Shown: one piece after another, positions 36,453-45,704 of the stretch
Numbering within the stretch: position 1 is the first letter of the stretch
How the letters are laid out: each line of letters opens with the position of its first letter
Assembly (NCBI RefSeq): GCF_009765905.1
Contig: NZ_LMUO01000015.1
Span: 1,043,994 to 1,107,993 of the forward strand
Length of the DNA: 64,000 nucleotides
Direction: 5' to 3'
From: Mucilaginibacter sp. L196
Lineage (GTDB): Bacteria > Bacteroidota > Bacteroidia > Sphingobacteriales > Sphingobacteriaceae
Program-made: the position numbers and the translations under genes
Notes under the pieces: generated by a model
Told to the model about the DNA's origin: nothing
Database searches by the model: none
Seen by the model: the letters and a program-made list of their open reading frames with translations, nothing else

Positions 36453-37442
36453 ATGAAAGCGATATTAAATCACTTATTTGAAAATAAAACATTTAGCCGT
36501 GAGGAGTCGAAAGAAATTTTGACTGATCTGGCGCTTGGTAAATATAATAACTCGCAAATAGCTGCCTTTATGACGGCCTATTGTATGCGCAGCATTACGG
36601 TGAGCGAACTGGAAGGATTTCGCGATGCCATGCTGGAACTATGCCTGGAGGTTGACCTGGAAACAGAGAATTTAATTGATCTGTGCGGCACCGGCGGCGA
36701 CGGTAAAGACACTTTTAATATCTCTACATTGGCATCTTTTGTAGTTGCCGGAGCCGGTTATAAAGTGGCTAAGCATGGTAATTATGGTGTTTCATCGGGC
36801 TGTGGCTCATCAAATGTGATGGAGTTTTTGGGTTATCAATTTACCAGCGATACCGATAAGCTTAAAACAAGCATTGATAATTCAAATATTTGCTTTTTAC
36901 ATGCACCGTTATTCCACCCTGCAATGAAAACCGTTGCACCAATACGCCGTGAACTGGGTGTGAAAACATTTTTTAATATGCTGGGCCCATTGGTAAATCC
37001 GGCTAAACCTACAAATCAATTGGTAGGGGTTTTTAACCTGGAGCTGGCAAGGGTTTATGCTTATCTTTATCAAAAATCGAATAAAAACTATACTATCCTT
37101 AACGCGTTAGATGGTTATGATGAGGTTTCGCTAACCTGCGACTTTAAAACCTTTAGCGCTGATGGTGAGAAGATATTTAGCATTGAAGATTTAGGTTTCG
37201 ATAAATTAAGTCCTGCTGAAATAGTAGGCGGGCATACCGTAAGCGATTCTGCTAATATTTTTATGAAGGTATTGAATGCAGAGGCGAGACCAGCTCAAAA
37301 TAATGTTGTTTTATGTAACTCGGCATTAGCGATTAAAACAATTGATGCTAACAAAAGCTTTGCTGATTGCTTTTATGAAGCAGAGGAAGCATTATTAAAT
37401 AAAAAGGCTTTAAATAGTTTTAAACTTTTATTAGCTAACTAA
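36453..37442 (+). CDS. trpD: Anthranilate phosphoribosyltransferase
   Basis: Joins anthranilate to PRPP, the second step of the tryptophan branch. 329 residues. PRPP-binding GTGGDGKDTFN (79-89), KHGNYGVSSGCGSSN (107-121), substrate-site RRELGVKTFFNMLGPLVNP. First structural gene after the attenuator; its start codon is 13 bases from the terminator T run. Four bases separate it from trpF. Confidence 0.97.
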   Translation: MKAILNHLFENKTFSREESKEILTDLALGKYNNSQIAAFMTAYCMRSITVSELEGFRDAMLELCLEVDLETENLIDLCGTGGDGKDTFNISTLASFVVAGAGYKVAKHGNYGVSSGCGSSNVMEFLGYQFTSDTDKLKTSIDNSNICFLHAPLFHPAMKTVAPIRRELGVKTFFNMLGPLVNPAKPTNQLVGVFNLELARVYAYLYQKSNKNYTILNALDGYDEVSLTCDFKTFSADGEKIFSIEDLGFDKLSPAEIVGGHTVSDSANIFMKVLNAEARPAQNNVVLCNSALAIKTIDANKSFADCFYEAEEALLNKKALNSFKLLLAN

Positions 37443-37446
37443 TACA

Positions 37447-38088
37447 ATGAATATAAAGGTTTGTGGGTTACGTGATCCGGAGAATATTAAGCAGGTAGTA
37501 GATTTGCGGCCAAACTATATCGGCTTTATTTTTTATGATAAAACACCACGTTTTGTAAATGAATTGCCTGTTGAATTATTAAAGGCCATACCAGCAACCA
37601 TAACTAAAACCGCTGTTTTTGTTAATGAAACCGCTGAAAATATTGAAACTTTAATTGCTAAGTATAATTTTGATGCCATACAGTTACATGGTAATGAAAG
37701 CCCGGCTTTTTGTGCTTTGTTTAAGAGTAAGGTTAAAGTTATTAAAGCATTTGGTTTAAATGCTGATTTTGATTTTACTGAACTATCTGCTTATGCAGAT
37801 CATGTTGATTTGTTTTTATTCGATACAAAAACAAGTATCCACGGAGGTTCGGGAGAAACATTTGATTGGAGTGTTTTAAATAAATATGATCTGGATAAAC
37901 CATTCTTTTTAAGCGGTGGATTAAGTGTAGATAATTTAGATGAAGTGAAAAACATTACCCACCCACAGTTTTATGGCGTTGACTTAAATAGTCGTTTTGA
38001 AATTGAACCAGGGTTAAAAAATATTGATAAATTAGAAACAGCATTTAATTTGCTGAAACAAGACGATACCAATGAAATACGGAGTTAA
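37447..38088 (+). CDS. trpF: Phosphoribosylanthranilate isomerase
   Basis: 213 residues, TIM barrel. The general base C6 (KVCGLRDPENI) and general acid D126 (FLFDTKTSIHGGSGETFDW) are both present. Phosphate-binding end LSGGLSVDNL and FYGVDLNSRFE. A stand-alone enzyme, not fused to TrpC. Overlaps trpB by 17 bases, so the two are translationally coupled. Confidence 0.96.
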   Translation: MNIKVCGLRDPENIKQVVDLRPNYIGFIFYDKTPRFVNELPVELLKAIPATITKTAVFVNETAENIETLIAKYNFDAIQLHGNESPAFCALFKSKVKVIKAFGLNADFDFTELSAYADHVDLFLFDTKTSIHGGSGETFDWSVLNKYDLDKPFFLSGGLSVDNLDEVKNITHPQFYGVDLNSRFEIEPGLKNIDKLETAFNLLKQDDTNEIRS

Positions 38089-39253
38089 CGATTTAGGCTA
38101 TTATGGCGATTTCGGAGGAGCATACATCCCTGAAATGCTATACCCAAATGTTGAAGAATTAAGGCAACAGTATTTAACTATTATCGAAGATCCTGCTTTT
38201 AAAGCTGAGTTTGATGATTTGATGAAGAACTATGTTGGCAGGCCTTCGCCATTATATCACGCTAAAAGATACTCTGAAAAATACGGAGCCAATATATTTT
38301 TCAAGCGGGAAGATCTGAATCATACCGGATCGCACAAAATAAATAATGCCATCGGCCAAATATTGCTGGCCAAACGCTTAGGCAAACATCGTATTATAGC
38401 CGAAACAGGTGCAGGTCAACACGGTGTAGCTACGGCTACGGTTTGCGCCCTCATGGGCATTGAATGTATTATTTATATGGGCGAGATTGATATGCAACGC
38501 CAGGCGCCAAACGTGTCACGTATGAAAATGCTGGGTGCAAAGGTGATACCTGCAACATCAGGCAGTAAAACACTTAAAGATGCGACAAATGAGGCCTTAC
38601 GCGATTGGATAGCTAACCCTGTTGATACGCATTATATTATCGGCTCGGTAGTGGGCCCGTATCCTTATCCTGATATGGTTGCGCGTTTTCAGTCGATCAT
38701 CTCATCAGAAACAAAAAAACAACTACTGGAGAAAACTGGTAATGAATTACCGCAATATGTAATGGCTTGTGTTGGTGGTGGTAGTAACGCTATGGGTATG
38801 TTTTACCATTTCTTGGATGATGAAGATGTAAAACTGGTAGCGGTTGAAGCAGCCGGTAAAGGCGTTGATAGCGGGCATTCTGCAGCTACAACTTTTTTAG
38901 GTAGAGAAGGTGTACTGCATGGCAGCCGTACTATTTTAATGCAGACCGATGATGGACAGGTTATTGAACCGTATTCTATTTCGGCTGGTTTGGATTATCC
39001 TGGTATCGGCCCGCAACATGCATATCTATATAAAATAAACAGGGCCAAATACGTAAGCATTACGGATGATGAGGCTTTACAGGCTGGCTTATTATGTTCT
39101 CAATTAGAAGGTATTATACCGGCTATTGAAACAGCACATGCATTGGCTTATTTAGAAAAAATGCAATTTAAAAAAGACGATAATGTAGTGATCTGCATAT
39201 CAGGCAGAGGCGATAAGGATTTGGATACTTACATAAAATATTTTGGATTTTAA
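38072..39253 (+). CDS. trpB: Tryptophan synthase beta chain
   Basis: 393 residues. PLP lysine K89 (HTGSHKINN), substrate loop ETGAGQHGVATAT, PLP-phosphate GGGSNAMG (about 236-243) and GLDYPGIGPQHAYL. It condenses indole with serine in the alpha2-beta2 complex. TrpB1-type, with the N-terminal YYGDFGGAYIPEM. Four bases before trpA. Confidence 0.98.
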   Translation: MKYGVNDLGYYGDFGGAYIPEMLYPNVEELRQQYLTIIEDPAFKAEFDDLMKNYVGRPSPLYHAKRYSEKYGANIFFKREDLNHTGSHKINNAIGQILLAKRLGKHRIIAETGAGQHGVATATVCALMGIECIIYMGEIDMQRQAPNVSRMKMLGAKVIPATSGSKTLKDATNEALRDWIANPVDTHYIIGSVVGPYPYPDMVARFQSIISSETKKQLLEKTGNELPQYVMACVGGGSNAMGMFYHFLDDEDVKLVAVEAAGKGVDSGHSAATTFLGREGVLHGSRTILMQTDDGQVIEPYSISAGLDYPGIGPQHAYLYKINRAKYVSITDDEALQAGLLCSQLEGIIPAIETAHALAYLEKMQFKKDDNVVICISGRGDKDLDTYIKYFGF

Positions 39254-39257
39254 TAGC

Positions 39258-40028
39258 ATGAACCGTTTACAAAACCTTTTTAAAAATAAGACTAACAGCC
39301 TGTTATCCATTTATTTTACTGCCGGTTACCCGGAATTAGATAGCACCGTTGCTATTGCTGAAGCTCTTGAAAAATCAGGTGCCGATTTTTTGGAAATTGG
39401 TTTTCCATATTCTGATCCGGTTGCTGATGGGCCGACTATACAACATAGTTCAGAGATAGCTTTAGAAAATGGGATGACGCTTCATGTGCTGTTTGAGCAA
39501 TTGAAAGATCTGCGAAAAACGGTGAGCATTCCAATTTTACTAATGGGTTATGTAAACCCGATTGTACAATATGGGGTAGAGAATTTTTGTAAAAAGGCAG
39601 CTGAAGTAGGGGTAGATGGAGTGATCGTTCCGGATTTGCCGATGTATGAGTATGAAGCTTTATACTCGAAGTACTTTATCGACAATGATTTAAGTAACAT
39701 CTTTTTAGTTACACCTCAAACTACAGAAGATCGCATCCGCAAAATAGACGAGCTGAGTAACAGTTTTATTTACCTGCTTTCTTCATCATCTATTACAGGT
39801 GGAAGTCTAGATGTATCAAGCGGCATCGAGGATTATTACAAACGCATAAAAGCGATGCAACTGAAAAATCCAATGATTATAGGCTTTGGCATATCAAACA
39901 AAACCAATTTTGATAAGGCCTGCGAGTATGCTAACGGAGCAATTGTAGGGAGTGCTTTTGTGAAATTATTGAAGGATGAGGATTATTTGAATAAAATTCC
40001 AGCTTTTATAAAATCCATCAAATCGTAA
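39258..40028 (+). CDS. trpA: Tryptophan synthase alpha chain
   Basis: 256 residues from ATG at 39258; the frame is open from a TTG at 39243 that lies inside trpB. Catalytic residues are E46 (FLEIGFPYSDP) and D57 (VADGPTIQ). VPDLPMYE and the phosphate-binding GFGISNK and GAIVGSAFV are present. It cleaves indole-3-glycerol phosphate to indole, which passes to TrpB. Last gene of this operon. Confidence 0.97.
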   Translation: MNRLQNLFKNKTNSLLSIYFTAGYPELDSTVAIAEALEKSGADFLEIGFPYSDPVADGPTIQHSSEIALENGMTLHVLFEQLKDLRKTVSIPILLMGYVNPIVQYGVENFCKKAAEVGVDGVIVPDLPMYEYEALYSKYFIDNDLSNIFLVTPQTTEDRIRKIDELSNSFIYLLSSSSITGGSLDVSSGIEDYYKRIKAMQLKNPMIIGFGISNKTNFDKACEYANGAIVGSAFVKLLKDEDYLNKIPAFIKSIKS

Positions 40029-40035
40029 AGTCCGA

Positions 40036-40656
40036 TTACAAATATTGTTCAAGGTCGCCTTTGCCCTCACGGATAACTTCAAAGTCGCCGCTGGTGCAAT
40101 CCACAACTGTTGATGCAATATTTCCGCCGTAGCCGCCATCGATCACCAAATCAACCTGATCCTGATATTTTTCATGGATCAATTCAGGGTCGGTAGAGTA
40201 TTCGATGATCTCGTCATCATCTTTTATAGATGCAGATACAATAGGGTTGCCAAGCGCTTTTACAATTTCGCGAGCTATGTTATTATCCGGCACCCTGATA
40301 CCAACCGTTTTTTTATTGGAACTAAGCAACTTAGGTACGGCATGACTTGCATTAAATATAAATGTAAACGGACCCGGCAAGGCTTTTTTTATAACCCGGA
40401 AGGTTGCATTGTCAATCGGTTTGATATAGTCTGATATGTGACTCAAATCATAGCAGATGAAGGAGAAATTAGCTTTCTCCGGTTTGATATTTCTAATTCG
40501 GCAAATTGCCTCGATAGCTTTCTGATTGGTAATATCGCAGCCTAAACCATATACTGTATCAGTAGGGTAGATGATGAGTCCGCCTTTGCGTAATACTTCG
40601 ACTACTTGTTCAATGGCCTTGGGGTTCGGGTTTTCAGGGTAGATCTTGATTAACAT
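40036..40656 (-). CDS. L-threonylcarbamoyladenylate synthase family protein (YciO/TsaC)
   Basis: About 206 residues from ATG at 40656. The longer frame to 40725 adds 23 residues that run through the terminator-like hairpin at 40685, so the inner start is preferred. YrdC-domain motifs: GGLIIYPTDTVYGLGCD, KPGPFTFI-like LPGPFTFIF, TVGIRVPDN and SASIKDDDE. No C-terminal Sua5 domain. It either makes the precursor of the tRNA t6A modification or is the YciO paralogue, whose role is uncertain. Confidence 0.85.
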   Translation of the reverse strand: MLIKIYPENPNPKAIEQVVEVLRKGGLIIYPTDTVYGLGCDITNQKAIEAICRIRNIKPEKANFSFICYDLSHISDYIKPIDNATFRVIKKALPGPFTFIFNASHAVPKLLSSNKKTVGIRVPDNNIAREIVKALGNPIVSASIKDDDEIIEYSTDPELIHEKYQDQVDLVIDGGYGGNIASTVVDCTSGDFEVIREGKGDLEQYL

Positions 40657-40684
40657 AGCATACAAATATACCTTATAAAACAGA

Positions 40685-40712
40685 AAAGGCCATCCGGTTA
40701 TGGATGGCCTTT
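40685..40712. terminator. Terminator after the YceI gene
   Basis: AAAGGCCATCC (40685-40695) pairs exactly with GGATGGCCTTT (40702-40712), loop of 6. On the minus strand TTTTCTGTTTT follows. It separates the YceI gene from the YciO/TsaC gene. Confidence 0.75.
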
Positions 40713-40730
40713 GTATATAACCCAATTGAA

Positions 40731-41267
40731 TTATTTTTGTTTAGCAAACTGAACGTTGATTAACAATTTGATGTCTTCGCCTACAACAACTGCACCAGCT
40801 TCAGTTACGCCGCTCCAGGTTAAACCAAAGTCTTTACGGTTTATTTTACCTGAAATTTCAAAGCCTGCTTTAGTGTTGCCATAAAAGTCGTCAGCCGCAC
40901 CACCAAATTCAACATCTAAAGTAACCGGTTTAGTAACACCTTTTACTGTTAGATCACCTACTAATTTATACTCGTCATCACCAGCTTTGGTGAATGAAGT
41001 TGATTTAAATGAGATCTTAGGATATTTTTCTGCATCAAAAAACTCAGCAGATTTCAAATGCTCATCACGTTGTGATTGGTTAGTATCAATGCTGTTGATG
41101 TCTAAAGAGAAAGAGATTTTAGCATCTGAGAAATCATCATTTTCAGTATCTAATTCACCTTCAAAGCTTTTAAAAAAGCCGCTTACAGTTGATATAACTA
41201 AGTGTTTTACTTTAAACTGTACTTCTGAGTGCATTGGGTCTAAAACCCATTTTGTTGCTGTTGCCAT
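40731..41267 (-). CDS. YceI family protein
   Basis: 178 residues, a lipocalin-like beta barrel. It opens with KWVLDPMHSEVQFKVKHL and includes TVSGFFKSFEG, HLKSAEFFDAEKYPKISFKS and the closing VGEDIKLLINVQF. Known members bind isoprenoid chains such as polyprenyl pyrophosphate. No signal peptide is visible, unlike E. coli YceI, so this copy is probably cytoplasmic. Confidence 0.93.
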   Translation of the reverse strand: MATATKWVLDPMHSEVQFKVKHLVISTVSGFFKSFEGELDTENDDFSDAKISFSLDINSIDTNQSQRDEHLKSAEFFDAEKYPKISFKSTSFTKAGDDEYKLVGDLTVKGVTKPVTLDVEFGGAADDFYGNTKAGFEISGKINRKDFGLTWSGVTEAGAVVVGEDIKLLINVQFAKQK

Positions 41268-41433
41268 GGTTTTATTATGATTGATTAATGAGACAAATGT
41301 AGATAAATATATGTTTAAACATTCAATATCGATTTAAATTGACAATTTATCGACATTGGCTTAAATCTTTAACCATTCATTTGTGAAATTGTTCTGCTGA
41401 AAACTTAGATTTACACGTATAATTCTGTAACAA

Positions 41434-43074
41434 ATGAGAAAGCTATTCATCGTATCTGCTATTATAATTTTAAGCATGTTAATTGCCTGGAGCATCATTT
41501 GGCATCCTGCTGTATGGTCGCTTGTAATAGTTGTACCATTCATTGTGCTGGGTATATATGATATGATTCAAACTGAGCATACCATAACCAGAAATTTCCC
41601 GGTTTTTGGTCACTTACGATTTGTAATGGAAGATCTGAGGCCTAAAATCTACCAATATTTTATTGAGAGCGATACTAACGGAACACCTTTCAATCGTCAA
41701 TACCGCAGCGTTGTTTACCAACGTGCTAAAATGGATGACGATACTCGTCCGTTCGGTACAGAGCTGGATGTTTACGAAAATGGCTATGAATGGCTTAACC
41801 ACAGCATTGCAGCCATTGATCATACGAAGTTAAACATGAGCCCACGGGTAACTGTTGGCGGGCCGGATTGCCTTAAACCATATTCAGCAAGTGTATATAA
41901 TATTTCAGCTATGAGCTTTGGCTCGTTAAGCGAGAATGCAATTTTAGCGCTTAACAGCGGCGCCAAAATAGGTGGCTTCGCGCATAATACAGGCGAAGGT
42001 GGCCTTAGTCACTATCACCTGCAGCCCGGCGGGGATATTATATGGCAATTAGGTACAGGATACTTCAGCTGCCGCCATAAGGATGGTACGTTTGATTATG
42101 ACGCTTTTGCCCAGCGCGCTGTCCTTCCGCAAGTAAAGATGATCGAGATCAAGCTATCGCAGGGTGCAAAACCCGGTCATGGTGGTATTTTACCTGCTGC
42201 TAAGGTAACTCCTGAGATTGCCAAGATAAGATTAGTTGAAATGGGTGAAGATGTGATCTCCCCACCATACCACACCGCATTTACCAACCCGTTGGAGATG
42301 ATGGATTTTATCAAAAAACTACGTGAACTATCCGAAGGTAAACCCATTGGTTTCAAGCTGTGCTTAGGCCATAAAAGCGAGTTTCTGGCTATTTGCAAGG
42401 CTATGATAAGTACCGGAATTTATCCCGATTTCATTACTGTTGATGGGGGCGAGGGAGGTACCGGTGCTGCACCATTAGAGTTCTCCAACTCAGTTGGTAT
42501 GCCGCTTCGTGAAGCTTTGGCATTTGTTTATGACGCGTTAACCGGCTTCAACCTTAAAAAGCATATTAAGATCATAGCCTCCGGTAAAGTAGCTACAGGG
42601 TTCGACCTGGTGAAGAATTTTGCTTTAGGTGCCGATATGTGCAACAGTGCCCGTGGTATGATGTTCGCATTAGGCTGTATACAGGCCTTGGAATGTAACA
42701 ACAATACCTGCCCTACAGGTGTAGCCACACAAGATAAAAGCCTCATGAAGGGCCTCGTAGTAGAAGAAAAGAAACAACGTGTAGCCAACTTCCACAAGGC
42801 AACCATAGCCAGTGCTATACAGATGATAGGCGCGGCAGGCCTGCAACATCCTGCTGATATACACCGCATGTTTATCTACCGCCGGGTAAGCAGCAGCCAG
42901 ATCCAAACCTACGGCGAGCTATTCCCTTACATACCCAAAGGTAGCTTGCTAAATACGCCGTACCCTTCAACATTCGAATTAGATATGGCTATAAGCAGCG
43001 AAACTACATTTGTACCAAACTATACCCTCGTAAGCCAGGTAGACTCTACCGAAGCAAGCGCATATGTAGGCTAA
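41434..43074 (+). CDS. FMN-binding glutamate-synthase-domain protein
   Basis: 546 residues. Two N-terminal hydrophobic segments (about 3-20 and 26-43) anchor it to the membrane. The rest is a Glu_synthase (PF01645) TIM barrel with SAMSFGSLSENAI, GGFAHNTGEGGLS, VDGGEGGTGAAP and the cysteine block CIQALECNNNTCPTG, which keeps the cysteines that hold the 3Fe-4S cluster in GltB. No glutaminase domain is present, so it is not a complete glutamate synthase. Substrate unknown. Confidence 0.88.
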   Translation: MRKLFIVSAIIILSMLIAWSIIWHPAVWSLVIVVPFIVLGIYDMIQTEHTITRNFPVFGHLRFVMEDLRPKIYQYFIESDTNGTPFNRQYRSVVYQRAKMDDDTRPFGTELDVYENGYEWLNHSIAAIDHTKLNMSPRVTVGGPDCLKPYSASVYNISAMSFGSLSENAILALNSGAKIGGFAHNTGEGGLSHYHLQPGGDIIWQLGTGYFSCRHKDGTFDYDAFAQRAVLPQVKMIEIKLSQGAKPGHGGILPAAKVTPEIAKIRLVEMGEDVISPPYHTAFTNPLEMMDFIKKLRELSEGKPIGFKLCLGHKSEFLAICKAMISTGIYPDFITVDGGEGGTGAAPLEFSNSVGMPLREALAFVYDALTGFNLKKHIKIIASGKVATGFDLVKNFALGADMCNSARGMMFALGCIQALECNNNTCPTGVATQDKSLMKGLVVEEKKQRVANFHKATIASAIQMIGAAGLQHPADIHRMFIYRRVSSSQIQTYGELFPYIPKGSLLNTPYPSTFELDMAISSETTFVPNYTLVSQVDSTEASAYVG

Positions 43075-43100
43075 ATAGCGTCTCAAAAAACAAGCGAAGT

Positions 43101-43161
43101 TCACCCTCTATATCGCGCAGCGAAAGAGAGGGGCGACCAGCGAAGCGTAGTCGGGGTGAGT
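43101..43161. repeat. Palindromic intergenic repeat (TCACCCTCT type)
   Basis: TCACCC (43101-43106) pairs with GGGTGA (43156-43161), and CCCTCT (43104-43109) can pair with AGAGGG (43127-43132). With the GCGAAGCGTAGTCGGGGTGAG tail this is a dispersed-repeat style. It lies in the 361-base gap after the FMN-protein gene. Confidence 0.55.
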
Positions 43162-43175
43162 CGACTCTGCGCCCA

Positions 43176-43215
43176 ACTGTACCACGGTACAAGTGAAACA
43201 CCTGGTACAGTTGGT
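43176..43215. repeat. Inverted repeat CAACTGTACC / GGTACAGTTG
   Basis: Exact 10-base arms at 43176-43185 and 43206-43215, with an additional GTACC..GGTAC pair inside (43181-43191). The remainder of the gap to 43388 is a very A/T-rich stretch without a gene. Confidence 0.5.
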
Positions 43216-43388
43216 ACACTTTTTACCCCAAAAACGCTCTAAAAGTATACGAAAAAGCTGTTTTTAGATTGAAAAATCGACATAAAATAGTCCTTTTTAG
43301 CCTTTTTTAGACCCGAAAATGCCTTAAAAACACCCATTTTTCATCAAAAAAGGCATATAAAAGCACCCTTTTAGATAAAAAAGTCAAC

Positions 43389-43416
43389 AAAAAAGAGGCT
43401 TAATAGCCTCTTTTTT
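43389..43416. terminator. Bidirectional terminator
   Basis: AAAAAAGAGGCT (43389-43400) and AGCCTCTTTTTT (43405-43416) are exact complements with loop TAAT. It serves the methyltransferase gene (minus) and possibly the FMN-protein gene (plus). Confidence 0.85.
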
Positions 43417-43435
43417 GAACGTCTTGAAACAGTAA

Positions 43436-44116
43436 TTACATATTTTTACCCGCCACCATCACCACAAAATTATTATACTTATAAATACAATCAGTTTCCG
43501 AAAAGCCTGCCTGCTCCAGCATCTGCAACTGCGGTTCAAGCTTCGCGAATTTATCCAATTTAATACGCTCGAAAGCCCCATCAATAGCTTGCTGATCAAG
43601 TCCCGAATTAATTACCGTTTCCTTCCAGTTTGATTTGTAATAATTATCGAACCATGGCGTACGGCCTTCTACCTGGTCGGCATTAATAAAAACGCCGCCA
43701 TCATTTAGGGCATCAAAAGCATATTGATAAAGGCTCGCCTTTTGCTCATCCTCCAAATGGTGAATAGCCAGCGCCGAAATAATCAAGTCATACTTTCCTT
43801 GAATAGGTCCGGCAGAAAAATCATACTCACCGAACTCAAAATTATCCAACCCCGCGAATCTTTCTTTGGCAACGGCCAACATATCCGTAGAAATATCTGT
43901 TAACGTAAAATGCAGATCATTTCTTTGTTGATGTATGAACTGGGTAAAAAGCCCTGTACCCGCTCCAATATCCAAAACCCGCTTAGCGTTGGTAAGAGAA
44001 TTTACAATCGGAAGGCAGCTCGTGTAAAAATCATCGAAACAAGGAATAAAGTACCTCCGCTGACTATCATATTTTTTCGATACACTGTTGAATTGATCCG
44101 TAATATTATTATTCAT
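43436..44116 (-). CDS. Class I SAM-dependent methyltransferase
   Basis: 226 residues from ATG at 44116; an upstream ATG at 44143 would overlap the PEBP gene by 20 bases. SAM-binding VLDIGAGTGLFTQF, acidic LTDISTDML, and the LIISALAIHHLED block. Methyltransf_25 type; acceptor unknown. It starts 7 bases after the PEBP gene. Confidence 0.88.
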   Translation of the reverse strand: MNNNITDQFNSVSKKYDSQRRYFIPCFDDFYTSCLPIVNSLTNAKRVLDIGAGTGLFTQFIHQQRNDLHFTLTDISTDMLAVAKERFAGLDNFEFGEYDFSAGPIQGKYDLIISALAIHHLEDEQKASLYQYAFDALNDGGVFINADQVEGRTPWFDNYYKSNWKETVINSGLDQQAIDGAFERIKLDKFAKLEPQLQMLEQAGFSETDCIYKYNNFVVMVAGKNM

Positions 44117-44123
44117 GATATGA

Positions 44124-44675
44124 TTATCTTTTGCTGTAAACAATTAATGATGCCTTTGCCAATAAGTTTTGATTGATGATAAACCCAACCAAAGCAGGTG
44201 ATGCCGTTTTAGCGATACCCAAATTTGCCGTTTTTAATGCATAAACGGTAATAATATAAGCATGTGGGTTATCATTTTCGGGCGGACAAGGCCCTCCATA
44301 ACCCGTAGTTCCAAAATCGGTTAAACTTTGAATAGCTCCATCGGGCATTAATTGTGTTGTGGCATTTCCTGCTCCCTGTTTCAACTCATATATATTAGCC
44401 GGGATATTAAATACCACCCAATGCCACCATCCGCTCCCTGTTGGCGCGTCAGGATCATACATGGTTATCGCGAAACTTTTTGTCCCTGCGGGAGCATTAC
44501 TCCATGCCAGTTGTGGCGATTTATTGTCGCCATTACATCCAAACGTGTTGGCTATAAATTTGCCTGTAAATTGTCCGCTTAAATCCTGGCTGGTTAAAGT
44601 AAATGTTTGCGCCGAGGTACAGTAACTGATGCTTGTAACAAAGCATAATGTCATTATAAGTATCTTATTTTTCAT
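44124..44675 (-). CDS. YbhB/YbcL-type PEBP protein, secreted
   Basis: 183 residues from ATG at 44675; the frame is open to 44693. A signal peptide ends near CTSAQ. PEBP motifs: CNGDNKSPQLAWSNAPAGTKSF, DPDAPTGSGWWHWVVFNIP and GYGGPCPPENDNPHAYIITVYAL. The family binds anionic ligands; the bacterial role is unclear. Probably transcribed with the methyltransferase and, upstream, the AraC regulator. Confidence 0.92.
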   Translation of the reverse strand: MKNKILIMTLCFVTSISYCTSAQTFTLTSQDLSGQFTGKFIANTFGCNGDNKSPQLAWSNAPAGTKSFAITMYDPDAPTGSGWWHWVVFNIPANIYELKQGAGNATTQLMPDGAIQSLTDFGTTGYGGPCPPENDNPHAYIITVYALKTANLGIAKTASPALVGFIINQNLLAKASLIVYSKR

Positions 44676-44737
44676 AACACAAAAATCTGCCATGTAAATA
44701 AGTTACTATAGTGAATTCAGTTCAAACGTCGCTGTTT

Positions 44738-45610
44738 TTAGCTCAAAATAGAGGTTTGCGATTGGTAAGCCTTCGGTGTTTGCCCAAACTGTTTTTTAAA
44801 TGCCGATGTAAAGTTTGATGCATTTTCATAGCCTAATTGGAGGTAGATGTCATTAAGCGCGCCGCCTTCTGTAAGCTCATGCCTTGCAATATCCAGTTTC
44901 CTTTCCCTGATATACTTTCCGGGAGAAATTCCATATTCCTTTTCAAAGTCACGCTTAAATGTGGCTAGACTACGATTAGCCAGAAACGCCAGCTCGTTTA
45001 ATGACAGATTTTTCAAGATATTATTTTCGACGATCTGCCTTAATTGATGGTCGCCATCTGCCGCCAAGGGCCTAAAAATCTCAAAGAATTGTGCGGGAAA
45101 GCTTTCTGCCAATACCAAAAAAAGCTCTTCTAATTTATGTAACAATAAGGCTGGTGGTACCAATAACTGCTTATCAATTAAATGGATCAGCCCATTTAGG
45201 TATTCCGTAATGTATGGTGTTTGGTGAAACTTCAGGAACACGTCTTTTTCAGTAGGAGATGCCTTGTGTCTGTAATTATTTTGCTTAGCGTATTTAACTA
45301 TAAATTTCTGTGCCAGTTCCGCCGGAAAAAAAATAACCAGGCTGCTGTATTGTTGCGCATTCAGTTTTCTTTCGGCTATAATAGCATGTCCATCAGGAAT
45401 AAGTACAGCTTCGTGCTCACTTATCAATGTACATTCAGCGCCCCGATAAAGTTCCTTCTGCCCGCTTAATATAAAACTGATAGCACATTTATTAAACGAG
45501 ATCAGGTTTCTGCCTACCGGCATATGCTCATTATAATAAACAATAGCAATATCATTTGATGTTAACTGCCGATGATTTGTTAAAATTTCCGGTACTTGTA
45601 TACTTACCAT
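44738..45610 (-). CDS. AraC-family transcriptional regulator
   Basis: 290 residues. N-terminal sensor domain of cupin type (FILSGQKELYRGAECTL, VLIPDGHAI). C-terminal double HTH with LANRSLATFKRDFEKEYG and the signature LGYENASNFTSAFKKQFGQTPKAY. It lies 62 bases upstream of the PEBP gene and may control it. It is divergent from the ABC-2-like membrane gene. Confidence 0.9.
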   Translation of the reverse strand: MVSIQVPEILTNHRQLTSNDIAIVYYNEHMPVGRNLISFNKCAISFILSGQKELYRGAECTLISEHEAVLIPDGHAIIAERKLNAQQYSSLVIFFPAELAQKFIVKYAKQNNYRHKASPTEKDVFLKFHQTPYITEYLNGLIHLIDKQLLVPPALLLHKLEELFLVLAESFPAQFFEIFRPLAADGDHQLRQIVENNILKNLSLNELAFLANRSLATFKRDFEKEYGISPGKYIRERKLDIARHELTEGGALNDIYLQLGYENASNFTSAFKKQFGQTPKAYQSQTSILS

Positions 45611-45704
45611 GCTGCAATTTGCGCAATATTTTTTAATTATAGGCGAAGGTTGAAAGATCGAAGTGTTAACCGCTTAATACTATATTTGATGAACGAATTG
45701 AATA

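Noticed and set aside
40657..40725. Longer N-terminus of the YciO/TsaC protein
   Set aside because: It would translate through the terminator hairpin of the upstream gene; ATG at 40656 gives a normal length.
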